Of a stretch of 64,000 bases of DNA, positions 9,236-16,960 are shown piece by piece. The position numbers were made by a program, and so were the translations under genes. The stretch covers positions 5,702,032-5,766,031 of the forward strand of contig NZ_CP043006.1 of assembly GCF_008086345.1 (NCBI RefSeq), given 5' to 3'. Every line of letters starts with the position of its first letter. The stretch's first letter is position 1. Below the pieces are notes generated by a model. The model was not told the DNA's origin. It ran no database searches and worked only from the letters and a program-made list of their open reading frames with translations. Origin of the DNA: Chitinophaga sp. XS-30. Lineage in GTDB: Bacteria; Bacteroidota; Bacteroidia; Chitinophagales; Chitinophagaceae.

Positions 9236-9267
9236 GGGTGATGCATCTGCCTTTTGATGCACCACCC
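9236..9267 (-). terminator. Near-symmetric hairpin terminator
   Basis: GGGTGATGCATC pairs with GATGCACCACCC (one wobble) around an 8-base loop, flanked by A/T-rich runs on both sides (AAATAAAAA). On the minus strand it is followed by CTTTTTATTT, ending the hflKC transcript and the remnant behind it. It could also work on the plus strand. Confidence 0.65.
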
Positions 9268-9291
9268 CAAATAAAAAACGGTATAAACCGG

Positions 9292-9473
9292 CTATTGCAT
9301 AACGTTCAACTCTCCTATCCCTACCCGGTTGCCGGCTACCCGCGATGTGATATCCAGCCGGAAATACCGGGCCTGTACAGGCGCGATAAAATTGATCCCT
9401 TTCAGGTCAGGGTCTGCTGCGTTGGATGCAGCATCCGGACCAGTCCCTTCCGGGGTTTTAGGCAAGCCCGCCC
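9292..9473 (-). pseudogene. C-terminal remnant of a discoidin-like (F5/8 type C) domain protein
   Basis: Between the hflC stop and the terminator, one minus-strand frame stays open to a TAG at 9292-9294. It reads about 50 residues ending with ARYFRLDITSRVAGN and IGELNVMQ, the usual finish of carbohydrate-binding F5/8C domains in Bacteroidota enzymes. No start codon or upstream domain exists: the frame runs back into the 3' end of hflC in a different frame. I read this as the tail of a lost surface protein. A domain match is inferred by eye. Confidence 0.5.
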
Positions 9474-10412
9474 TCAGGGCTTCTTCAGGAATCTGAACAG
9501 CTCGCTGTCGGTCGTCAAAATGATGCTTGTATTGCTGTCCAGCGATCTTTCCAGCGTTTCCATGGATTTGACAAAGCTGTATAACTCCCTGGCCTGGGGG
9601 CTTTTGTTATAGGCGGCAGCATAGATAGCCGTAGCCTGCGCATCCGCTTTTCCCCTGATCACCTGGCCTTCTTTAATGGCAGAAGACTGGATCTCCGCCA
9701 GGTCCCGCTCCTTGTCGCCCCGGATCTTCAGCGCTTCTCCCTGACCTTCCGACTTGAATTGCTCGGCAATCCTGTTCCTTTCACTGATCATTCTGTCGTA
9801 CACCCGCTTCCTCACCTCTTCTACATAGTTCACCCTTCTGAACCGGAAATCAAGGATCTTGATCCCGAGATCGGATGTTCTTTCGTTTATTTTTCTCAGG
9901 ATCAGGGCTTCGATTTTATCCCGGCCCACAGAAATGGAATCGAGGTTCTCCAGTTGCTCCAGAAATGCTTCACCTATTTCCGGTTTCCGGTTGGTGGACC
10001 GCACCAGATCAAGCAGTTCGTTTGATGCCACAGCATTCCGGGTTTCGCCATCAATGATATCATCAAGCCGTGACAGGGCCGATCTTTCATCGTTAAGCCG
10101 GATAAAGAATTGCAGGGAATTGGTGATCTGCCATCTTGCATAGGTATCCACATAAATGAATTTCTTATCCTTCGTAGGCACCTGGTTCGGATCACCGTCC
10201 CAGGCAAGGTAGCGTTTATCAAAAAACTTTACCTTCTGGATGATGGGCAGTTTAAAATTCACACCGGGTGTAACACGCGGTTTCCCTACAGGTTTCCCGA
10301 ACTGTGTAACGATGGCCTGTTCCGTTTCATCAAGAATGAATACGGAACCGGAAATGGAAATTAACGCGATCAATATGAGAATACCTGATATAATTAGTTT
10401 CGTTCGTGTCAT
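9474..10412 (-). CDS. hflC: HflC, SPFH/band 7 protease modulator
   Basis: The 312-residue protein has an N-terminal membrane helix (about 5-27) and a band 7/SPFH domain (about 28-240) with AIVTQFGKPVG and the coiled-coil segment RNRIAEQFKSEGQGEALKIRG characteristic of HflC. HflC pairs with HflK to form a membrane-bound cage around FtsH, where it modulates proteolysis of membrane proteins. The gene follows hflK by 23 bases. The end LFRFLKKP is normal. Confidence 0.92.
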   Translation of the reverse strand: MTRTKLIISGILILIALISISGSVFILDETEQAIVTQFGKPVGKPRVTPGVNFKLPIIQKVKFFDKRYLAWDGDPNQVPTKDKKFIYVDTYARWQITNSLQFFIRLNDERSALSRLDDIIDGETRNAVASNELLDLVRSTNRKPEIGEAFLEQLENLDSISVGRDKIEALILRKINERTSDLGIKILDFRFRRVNYVEEVRKRVYDRMISERNRIAEQFKSEGQGEALKIRGDKERDLAEIQSSAIKEGQVIRGKADAQATAIYAAAYNKSPQARELYSFVKSMETLERSLDSNTSIILTTDSELFRFLKKP

Positions 10413-10435
10413 GTTGATGATTTAACTGGATGCAA

Positions 10436-11416
10436 TTATTGTGATACGAGTGCTTTCTTTCCGCCGAGATTAAGCAATGGCAATACATTGTTCCCCTTTT
10501 CGTCAACGATTACCTTGTTCCCGATCTTCGGAAGCAGTCTTTCCATCGTTTCCAGGTAGATCCTCTTTTTGGTGACTTCCGGCGCCTTGATATATTCGGT
10601 GTACAAGGCATCAAACCTGGATGCATCGCCGGTAGCGCCATTTACCCTGCTCAAAGCGTAAGCTTCGGCCAATTGTATCGTTTCCCTTGCTTCACCTCTG
10701 GCCCTTGGTATCACGCTGTTATATTCAGATTCCGCTTTGTTGATCAGCGTTTCCCGCTCCTGCTGTGCCTGGTTTACGCCGTTGAATGATGGTTTGACCA
10801 AAGCCGGCGGATTCACATCCTGCAGTACAACCTGGTCGATACGGATGCCGTTCTGATATTCGTCACATAGTTCCTGCAGCAATACTTCCGTATTGGTCGC
10901 CACTTCCTGCCGCCCAACCGTCAGTACTTCATTAACGGTACGGTCCCCTACGGTTTTACGCATGGCTGATTCGGACATATCTCTCAACGAGCGTTCCGGG
11001 TCTTTCACTTTGAAAAGATATTGGAAAGAATTGACGATCCGGTATTGAACCACCCATTCCACATCGGCCATATTGAGATCACCGCTGAGCATGGAAGCCT
11101 CAATACTGAAGTCCGCATTCGAATACTCAGAGGAACGGTTGATACCCGTGGTACGGAAACCAAACTCATGTTTCAGCTGCCTTTGCACTGGAATCTTGAA
11201 CATTTTCTCAATACCGAATGGAGCAATGAAACTCAGTCCCGGACTGACGGTACGACTATATTGCCCGAGATTGAGCACAACGCCTTCTTCTTCCGGACCA
11301 ACGGTACGGACGGAAGTGAGTATAAGGACCAGTGCAAATACTCCGATGACTATTTTTTTCCAGTGTTTCTTTAATAGATAAGTATAATATGCAATTTGTT
11401 CTTCGAGGTCTGCCAT
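10436..11416 (-). CDS. hflK: HflK, SPFH/band 7 protease modulator
   Basis: I chose the start at 11416 (MADLEEQIAYYTY), not the longest frame opening at 11593. The 59 extra residues look non-coding, while the short N-terminus followed by a membrane helix (KKIVIGVFALVLILTSV) and VGPEEEGVVLNLGQY fits HflK. The 326-residue protein has the SPFH domain and QVVLQDVNPPALVKPSFNGVNQAQQERE, typical of HflK. It lacks the glycine-rich N-terminal stretch of enterobacterial HflK. It acts with HflC, encoded just downstream, as an FtsH partner. Confidence 0.9.
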   Translation of the reverse strand: MADLEEQIAYYTYLLKKHWKKIVIGVFALVLILTSVRTVGPEEEGVVLNLGQYSRTVSPGLSFIAPFGIEKMFKIPVQRQLKHEFGFRTTGINRSSEYSNADFSIEASMLSGDLNMADVEWVVQYRIVNSFQYLFKVKDPERSLRDMSESAMRKTVGDRTVNEVLTVGRQEVATNTEVLLQELCDEYQNGIRIDQVVLQDVNPPALVKPSFNGVNQAQQERETLINKAESEYNSVIPRARGEARETIQLAEAYALSRVNGATGDASRFDALYTEYIKAPEVTKKRIYLETMERLLPKIGNKVIVDEKGNNVLPLLNLGGKKALVSQ

Positions 11417-11623
11417 AAGTAATGATTTAGGGAATGAAGGAGCCGTCAGGCAAGGTGATCCGCTGAAGGTACGAATGTTTTTCAGAATAGCCCGGAGTTT
11501 GGAAGATTCTTTCGAAGGACAGCGAACAAACCGTGCGATGGATGGGAAATATCCCGGGCACAGAGGCAACTGTTCGTTGCTGTTAATGAACAAGTGATGA
11601 AAGCCATCCGAAGGGTGTATTGG

Positions 11624-12016
11624 CTAGAATTGTCCTTTGGCTGTGTCCGCAGGCCGGGGAACGGTGGTATCCGCGGGTATGGTTTGTGTGCTGTCGATGG
11701 CAGTGCGGGTGGTATCCCTTGTTTTGCCGGTCAGCATACTGTCTGCCTGCATGGGTGTGATCCGTTCATTCGGGGCGGCGCGATCTTTTTCACTGGTGAG
11801 CATGCCCATCTTCTCCATCTCTCTCCGCTCTTTTCTGCTGAAGAGGTTTTGCGGGTTCTTCTGCCTGCGCAACCCGTCTTCAAAGCGATGCTCAGCACCT
11901 ATCCTCGGGGGCTGATACGGGCGTTCCTTCCGGTGGAATGCGCTTCTGACAGTAGCACAGCTGTACATCAGCAATGCGCAAGATACAACAGCTGTTATCT
12001 GAACGAAAAAACGCAT
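11624..12016 (-). CDS. Small lipoprotein of unknown function
   Basis: The 130-residue protein has a lipobox at LLMYSC (Cys20). It then has a basic segment with KERPYQPPRIGAEHRFEDGLRRQKNP and a low-complexity Thr/Asp/Pro-rich tail (TTRTAIDST ... PADTTVPRPADT), which looks disordered. I see no known domain. It is upstream of hflK on the same strand, about 200 bases away, so it may or may not be co-transcribed. Confidence 0.65.
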   Translation of the reverse strand: MRFFVQITAVVSCALLMYSCATVRSAFHRKERPYQPPRIGAEHRFEDGLRRQKNPQNLFSRKERREMEKMGMLTSEKDRAAPNERITPMQADSMLTGKTRDTTRTAIDSTQTIPADTTVPRPADTAKGQF

Positions 12017-12133
12017 GGATGCCTGTTTATGAAATGATAATGACGCTACAGGTTTAACGCAGGGTGATGGGGTTTATTGTCTGACAGCTGTTTACTATCG
12101 GATGCTGATCAGACTTTTGAATGTTTCTTTCAA

Positions 12134-12141
12134 TAACTTTG
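12134..12141 (+). promoter_or_regulatory. -7 promoter box of the YwbE-like gene
   Basis: TAACTTTG matches TAnnTTTG and lies 21 bases before the chosen ATG. Its position inside the longer predicted frame supports the later start at 12163. Confidence 0.5.
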
Positions 12142-12162
12142 CAACGACAAAACAGCAATCAT

Positions 12163-12375
12163 ATGAATGGCCAGTATAGAAAAGACATTTATCCCGGGCT
12201 GGAGGTGGCTATTATCCTGAAAAAAGATCAGCGAAGCGGCAAATTGACGTACGGCATCGTGAAAGATCTCCTGACCTCAGCGGCCTATCATTCAAGAGGG
12301 ATAAAAGTGCGGCTGGAAGACGGACAGGTAGGCCGTGTTGCGGAGACCGATGTTGTTGATCCGGATGGTGAATAG
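12163..12375 (+). CDS. YwbE family protein (DUF2196)
   Basis: The 70-residue protein starts with MNGQYRKDIYPGLEV. The core KKDQRSGKLTYGIVKDLLT and HSRGIKVRLEDGQVGRV is the conserved YwbE fold, a small all-beta protein of about 65 residues of unknown function. The upstream in-frame ATG at 12121 adds 14 residues absent from the family and would overlap the promoter, so I prefer 12163. It stands alone between minus-strand genes. Confidence 0.8.
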   Translation: MNGQYRKDIYPGLEVAIILKKDQRSGKLTYGIVKDLLTSAAYHSRGIKVRLEDGQVGRVAETDVVDPDGE

Positions 12376-12381
12376 CGATAG

Positions 12382-13353
12382 CTATATCGTTATAATGATT
12401 TTCCCTTTCATACGCCCTGTTCCAAAATACCGGAATGCATCCGGCGCCTCATGCAAGGGATAACATCTGTCGATAACCGGCAAGAGTCTGCCTTCTTCAA
12501 AAAGCCGGTTAAGCAGCTCCAGGTCATTTCTGTCCGGCCGGTATCCCATTATGCCCAGCTTCCTGTTCCCGAACCTGGAGAGCAGCGGCCCGAAAAGCAT
12601 CAGCTGCAGCAACAGCCCTCCCATTGAACCGCCTATCATGGAAAAAGTGCCGCCGGGTTTCAGCGCCCGTTTGTAATCGGCTATTTTCCGGTGCGCAATG
12701 ACATCCAATACAAGGTCGTATTGACGGCCGTTGCGGGTATAATCTTCCTTTGTATAATCGATCAGATGATCGGCGCCGAGCGAGCGCAGCAGATCGAATT
12801 TTTCAGCAAGGTCCACGCAGGTGACTTCAGCGCCGCATAACTTTGCGTACTGTAAGGCGATGGTGCCCACACCGCCCCCCGCGCCATTGATCAATATCTT
12901 TTGTCCGGATTGTACCGCACCGCCATACCGAAGCCCCTGCAAAGCAAGCAGGCCGGCCTGGGGCAGGGAAGCAGCCTGTTCAAAGGTCATTGCCGGCGAT
13001 TTTAGGGCCAGCAGCTTCTGTGGAACAGCGGCATACTCCGCAAAACCGCCAAACCCGTTTCCCGCGATATCTCCGAACACCTCATCACCGGGCTGGAATT
13101 GGGTCACATTACGGCCAACAGCTTCCACCCTGCCGGCGATATCGGCCCCCAGTATCTTGTGCCGCGGTTTCAGCAGGCCGCCGATCAGCCGCACCAGGAA
13201 ATGCTTTCCCAGCAGCTGGTCCCGGTCCCAGGAGTTTATAGATGCGGCATGGACTTTTACGAGGACTTCATCGTCTTTTACAGCCGGTTTTTCCACTGAT
13301 GTTAACTGAAGGACGTCGGGAGAACCGTAATTGGTGTAAACAATTGCTTTCAT
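12382..13353 (-). CDS. NAD(P)-dependent quinone-oxidoreductase-like alcohol dehydrogenase (MDR superfamily)
   Basis: The 323-residue protein has a GroES-like N-terminal half (VLVKVHAASINSWDRDQL, GADIAGRVEAVG) and a Rossmann half with the dinucleotide motif GAGGGVGTIALQYAK. It lacks the catalytic and structural zinc cysteines of true alcohol dehydrogenases, so it belongs to the zinc-independent reductase branch (QOR or reticulon-4-interacting-protein-1-like). Such enzymes reduce quinones or enones with NADPH. Single gene, no evident operon. Confidence 0.88.
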   Translation of the reverse strand: MKAIVYTNYGSPDVLQLTSVEKPAVKDDEVLVKVHAASINSWDRDQLLGKHFLVRLIGGLLKPRHKILGADIAGRVEAVGRNVTQFQPGDEVFGDIAGNGFGGFAEYAAVPQKLLALKSPAMTFEQAASLPQAGLLALQGLRYGGAVQSGQKILINGAGGGVGTIALQYAKLCGAEVTCVDLAEKFDLLRSLGADHLIDYTKEDYTRNGRQYDLVLDVIAHRKIADYKRALKPGGTFSMIGGSMGGLLLQLMLFGPLLSRFGNRKLGIMGYRPDRNDLELLNRLFEEGRLLPVIDRCYPLHEAPDAFRYFGTGRMKGKIIITI

Positions 13354-13468
13354 AGAAGGAGATATAATTGACGAACAGGCACAAGTTATAACAAAAGAAA
13401 GAATTGGTGTGCGGTATCAGGCCCCGAAATGAAAAGAGGGCGTATCGGACATGATACACCCTCTTTAG

Positions 13469-13610
13469 CTGTAGGAGCAGGATTCGAACCTGCACGAGGC
13501 GGTTAGCCCTGGCACAAAAAAGTAAATGGTTAGCTCATTATGCCCTGGTTTATCCCGTGATCCTCACCCCCGAGACGAGAGGGCATGTCTGCCAGTTCCA
13601 TCATCCCACA
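13469..13610 (-). tRNA. Class II tRNA-like gene with an oversized variable region
   Basis: Read on the minus strand, the ends form a 7-bp acceptor stem (TGTGGGA with TCCTACA, one G-U). A Leu-type D arm follows, with a 3-bp stem and GG in the loop, then a 5-bp anticodon-like stem CCCTC/GGGGG with loop TCGTCTC. A canonical T arm GCAGG-TTCGAAT-CCTGC is present. By position the anticodon would be GTC, but position 33 is C, not T, and position 37 is a pyrimidine. The region between the anticodon and T stems is about 73 bases, far above the normal 12-24. It contains a direct repeat (CCAGGGC...TAACC). CCA is not encoded. It could be a divergent tRNA, a tRNA-derived RNA or a decayed gene. Confidence 0.55.
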
Positions 13611-13633
13611 ATGTTCTTATCAAAACAGTGATG

Positions 13634-13641
13634 CAAACCTA
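13634..13641 (-). promoter_or_regulatory. -7 promoter box of the tRNA-like gene
   Basis: On the minus strand TAGGTTTG matches TAnnTTTG exactly and lies 23 bases before the predicted 5' end of the tRNA-like gene, consistent with transcription and a short leader. No clear -33 TTG at the usual spacing was found. Confidence 0.45.
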
Positions 13642-14024
13642 CAAACTAAAAATCAAAATTTGAATATTATTCAACATAATTGCCTAAAAATTATACAATA
13701 ATCAATAAATGCGCTAAAAATAACTATTATAATCATTGAAACGGCCAAAATCAGTATAAAATTAGAAATCAACTAACCTATAGATTTAATCGGAGAAACA
13801 TAATTGCCACCAAACAGCACCGGAACTACGGTCAGGCACAAACGCCATCCGTCCACCGAACCCCGGCAGGAAGGCAGGCCATTACCTGACAACCGCCGCA
13901 CCGGCCCTGCCCCTGCAATCAATATTCTCCCCTTATAGCCCCTTTCCGGCGGCCTTGTTGTCCTTTATGTGATCGAACCCGGCGTCATTGGCTACTCTTT
14001 ATCAAACCCAAAAACACCAGAATC
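13642..14024. other. Intergenic region, about 380 bases
   Basis: The first half (to about 13800) is strongly AT-rich; the second half returns to the local GC level. I see no open frame of interest. The region must hold the promoter of the lipoprotein gene at 14025. Confidence 0.5.
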
Positions 14025-15344
14025 ATGAAAATCAACAAGTTCCTGAGCAGTTACGCACTGATCCTATGTACCCTGCTCTACTCCTGTTACAAGGACACCC
14101 CGGCCGCATCGGCCGGAGAGCCCGCAGCAGCCGACGCACTCTCCGTTGTACCGCCCGCTTCCAGCTATTCCGTGCCACTGGCCGGTAACGGTTACGTCAC
14201 CACCCTGGCTCCCGGCGGACCGGAAGTGATCACCGCCAACGGGCTGGGTAACTGGACCAACTCAGGCAGCATCACCAGTGTGTATTTCAGGCTGGCGCTC
14301 ACCGGTACGCTCAATGTGTCCGTCCGCGTGAAAGTGCCCTCGGGCACCAGCAACATCCGCGTTACAGTGAATGGCACTGCTTTTACCAAGACCATCACCG
14401 GCAACAGCTACACCACCTATTCCATCGGTTCCGTGAATATTTCAGCGGCGGGATATGTGAAGGTAGATCTGCAGGGGATCAGCCGTACGGGCGGTTACTT
14501 CGGCGATGTGTCAGACATTATCATCAGCGGCGCCGCCACAGCGAACAATGTGACCTATGCCAATGATGCCGCCAATTATTACTGGAGCCGCCGCGGCCCC
14601 TCCGTGCATATGAGCTACACCATTCCTTCCGGCAATACCGCCGAATGGTTCTATAATGAAATGACCGTGCCTGCGGGAGAAGACAAGATCGGTTCCTACT
14701 TCATGAGCAACGGTTTTTCCGGCGGCTATTTCGGGATACAGGTCAACAGCGCTACCGAAAGAAGAATACTGTTCTCCGTATGGGACCCGAAGACCGGTAC
14801 CACGACCCTCGTGCGGAAAGGGCCTGGCGTGGTAGACAATACCTTCGGCGGGGAAGGCACCGGCGGGCAAAGCTACCTGCTTTTCAACTGGCAAACCGGC
14901 ACCACGTACCGTTTCCTCACACAGATCAAACCGGACGGCACCGGCGCCACCCTCTATTCCTCCTGGATCTACACACCTGAAAACAGCTCCTGGCGCTTCC
15001 TGGCCACCTGGAAGCGGCCCAACACCGTATCCTACTACACCGGAGCGCACTCTTTCCTGGAAAACTTCCTCGATACAAGGGGATACCTTGGCCGCAAAGT
15101 GCGGTATAACAATCAATGGATCCGCAACACCAGCGGCACCTGGATAGAGTTGGTGAATGGCCGTTTCACTACAGACGCCACCGGCACGAACGACCAGCGC
15201 CGCGATTATGCCGGCGGTCTCGAATCCGGCAGTTTCTACCTGCAGAACGGCGGCTTCTTTGCCAACTATACAGCCTATGGCAGCACCTTCACCAGGACCG
15301 CCACCGGCATACCGCCTTCGGTGAATCTGAGCACATTGCCTTAA
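14025..15344 (+). CDS. DUF5077/DUF3472 domain lipoprotein
   Basis: The 439-residue protein has a lipobox ending LLYSC (Cys21). The N-terminal beta-sandwich (about 45-170, NGYVTTLAPGGPEVITANGLGNW) matches the DUF5077 pattern. The C-terminal part (about 180-439, YYWSRRGPSVHMSYTIP ... GYFGIQVNSATERRILFSVWDP) matches DUF3472. The pairing is common in Bacteroidota surface lipoproteins thought to bind or act on carbohydrates; no catalytic residues are established. It stands alone and ends at a strong terminator. Confidence 0.8.
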   Translation: MKINKFLSSYALILCTLLYSCYKDTPAASAGEPAAADALSVVPPASSYSVPLAGNGYVTTLAPGGPEVITANGLGNWTNSGSITSVYFRLALTGTLNVSVRVKVPSGTSNIRVTVNGTAFTKTITGNSYTTYSIGSVNISAAGYVKVDLQGISRTGGYFGDVSDIIISGAATANNVTYANDAANYYWSRRGPSVHMSYTIPSGNTAEWFYNEMTVPAGEDKIGSYFMSNGFSGGYFGIQVNSATERRILFSVWDPKTGTTTLVRKGPGVVDNTFGGEGTGGQSYLLFNWQTGTTYRFLTQIKPDGTGATLYSSWIYTPENSSWRFLATWKRPNTVSYYTGAHSFLENFLDTRGYLGRKVRYNNQWIRNTSGTWIELVNGRFTTDATGTNDQRRDYAGGLESGSFYLQNGGFFANYTAYGSTFTRTATGIPPSVNLSTLP

Positions 15345-15371
15345 CCCGCCCGGACGCCGGTGAAGTCTGAA

Positions 15372-15405
15372 AGGCCGCCTCAAAAACAATTTTGGGGCGG
15401 CTTTT
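15372..15405 (+). terminator. Rho-independent terminator after the DUF3472 gene
   Basis: A 12-bp stem, GCCGCCTCAAAA with TTTTGGGGCGGC (one T-G pair), around a 4-base loop, followed by TTTT. Placed between convergent genes, it may work in both directions. Confidence 0.7.
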
Positions 15406-15432
15406 CATTTGGAACGAACTATTTTGCCAGCA

Positions 15433-15987
15433 TCACTCCACAACAGGCTCCTGAAAAAAACCTTCCACCCGCTGCCTGGTGAACTCAGGCAAATCACTGT
15501 TCACAATCTTCCATCGCTTCACTTTCATCTCTGCAAACCATTTGTCCATTATTTTGCGAATAATATCCTCGTCATTCCTGTGCTTCCCGGAAGGCGAAAC
15601 CTCCAGCACCAGCACCTCAAGTGCCTGAAGGTCCGACCGTTTGCAGATCAGGCCAAAATCAAGCTTTTCCATTCGTTCCTCCCACCTGCTATCATTTCTC
15701 AATCCATATTTCCCGAACAGGTCCGGCAAAATATAGGCGTACCGGTTACCGTCATTGTCTTTTGAATCAGCATGGTAAATATATCCATCTGTGATAACCA
15801 CCAGTATATTCCGGTAGCCGGAGTCGGGATCAACAGCAATCTCCTTTACATCATTCTTAAAGAACCGCCAGATATCCGATCCGGGCCAGATAGCCTGCTT
15901 TATTGTTGTGCCGTAAATGGAAAAGGCGGGCATGCGGGTATTGTTATAAATAGCACGCCTGCGGAAAAATCCGTAAAAACTTGTCAA
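15433..15987 (-). pseudogene. Probable 5'-truncated gene with a vWA-like segment
   Basis: The frame encodes up to 184 residues, but the only start at the 5' end is a TTG at 15987 directly at the operator region of the divergent gene, and the frame opens from a stop shortly before. The protein begins in mid-domain (FFRRRAIYNNTRMPAFSIYGTTI) and contains ILVVITDGYIY, like the end of a von Willebrand A beta strand, then a conserved-looking C-terminus (VEGFFQ). An ATG at 15933 would give 166 residues and might be used. I favour a truncated gene but cannot exclude a functional short one. Confidence 0.5.
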
Positions 15988-15989
15988 AA

Positions 15990-16027
15990 TGTAATCTATG
16001 CATTACATTTGGTAATGAAAACATTAC
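15990..16027. promoter_or_regulatory. Two phased palindromes, probable XRE operator
   Basis: TGTAAT-N6-ATTACA (15990-16007) and GTAATG-AAAA-CATTAC (16012-16027) are both perfect. Their centres are 21 bases apart, two helical turns, and the second ends 4 bases before the ATG of the membrane protein gene. The adjacent XRE regulator is the obvious candidate ligand. Confidence 0.6.
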
Positions 16028-16031
16028 ATTT

Positions 16032-16442
16032 ATGAAAGACAATTCTTTCCCCTACTCCTATTGGACGAAAATACTGGGGGTACTGATCATTATTGCCGGT
16101 ATAATCAGTTTCGTCCTGCAATACCATAAAAAGGAAATTTACGACTTCAACGAATTAGCGGTAGGGCTGAGCTGGGGCCTGGTTTTTATATTCTTTTCCC
16201 GGGAGAAGACCGATGATGAGATGATCCGCAGCCTGAAGTTCAAAGCGCTGGCGATGGCGGTGATCGTGGCATTTTCCCTCACCCATCTTTATAATTACGT
16301 CTTTCTCAACTGGCGGTTAAAACGGGCGCATGACATCATTCTCTCTATTTCCGCGTACCAGTTCCTGGCATTGACATTGGTGATCGCTACGGGTTATTTC
16401 TATTACCTGAAGCATCAGGCAACTTTAAATGAGAAGGAATGA
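16032..16442 (+). CDS. Four-helix inner-membrane protein paired with an XRE regulator
   Basis: The 136-residue protein starts at MKDNSFPYSYW (an earlier in-frame codon at 15981 would put the operator inside the gene). Hydrophobic helices lie at about 14-30, 44-58, 74-94 and 112-129, with basic loops between. I know no function; a membrane protein of this kind upstream of a small Cro-type regulator is a recurrent pair in Bacteroidota. Its stop overlaps the regulator start (ATGA), so translation is coupled. Expression is probably controlled by the two palindromes directly upstream. Confidence 0.75.
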   Translation: MKDNSFPYSYWTKILGVLIIIAGIISFVLQYHKKEIYDFNELAVGLSWGLVFIFFSREKTDDEMIRSLKFKALAMAVIVAFSLTHLYNYVFLNWRLKRAHDIILSISAYQFLALTLVIATGYFYYLKHQATLNEKE

Positions 16443-16645
16443 AGAATTCGATAAAGGTGGAGCGGGCAAGGCAAGATTTAACCCAGGCGGAACTGGCCGA
16501 AAAAGTGAAAGTGGCCCGGCAAACTATTATTGCGATTGAAGCAGGCAGGTTTGTTCCGTCAACGGTATTGGCGTTTAAAATAGCCAGTGTGCTGAATTGC
16601 AGAATTGATGAGATATTTGCGCTTGAGGAGCAGGATTGGTTGTGA
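16439..16645 (+). CDS. Small XRE-family transcriptional regulator
   Basis: The 68-residue protein is one Cro/C1-type helix-turn-helix: VERARQDLTQAELAEKVKVARQTIIAIEAGRFVPS, with the end FKIASVLNCRIDEIFALEE. It has the length of the minimal one-domain regulators and no sensing domain. It overlaps the membrane protein gene by 4 bases and most likely represses the pair through the phased palindromes at 15990-16027. Confidence 0.9.
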   Translation: MKNSIKVERARQDLTQAELAEKVKVARQTIIAIEAGRFVPSTVLAFKIASVLNCRIDEIFALEEQDWL

Positions 16646-16960
16646 GCGGTTGAAGGCAGGGGTGTTTCGAAACGAAATTAGCAGCACAGATAACCCCGCC
16701 GTCTATATTTCTTTTAATCGTCTTTCTTTTGATCGTCCACATAAATGGCCGATATTCTTTTATAAACCATGCAAATTTAACATGAAATATTAAACTTGCA
16801 TGGTTACACAACGTATTATTCTGCATTTTTAAACGCTTCACAACTGGCCAAAAACCTTGAAGTGTCTTTACCGGACAACATAGCTAATTAATCATTGTTC
16901 GAAAAAGATACGGTTAGCCCAACAGTAGTAAAACCGTTTAAAAATTCGTATCATGTACCC
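16646..16960. other. Intergenic region with a long inverted repeat
   Basis: About 315 bases, AT-rich, with no convincing gene. It holds the 41-bp inverted repeat listed separately and presumably the promoter of the GH43 gene. Confidence 0.5.
16765..16805. repeat. 41-bp inverted repeat upstream of the GH43 gene
   Basis: Two 16-base arms (16765-16780 and 16790-16805; AACCATGCAA... / ...TTGCATGGTT) pair with one mismatch around a 9-base spacer. No T-run follows, so a regulatory site is more likely than an intrinsic terminator, but it could end the XRE transcript 120 bases upstream. Confidence 0.6.

Noticed and set aside
11417-11593. N-terminal extension of hflK by 59 residues
   Set aside because: Not protein-like, absent from the HflK family and it would put Cys/Pro-rich residues before the normal membrane helix.
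13469-13610. Selenocysteine tRNA or tmRNA
   Set aside because: Acceptor plus T arm is 7+5 and the anticodon is not TCA, so not SelC; no tag-peptide frame or tmRNA-type ends, and it is too short for tmRNA.
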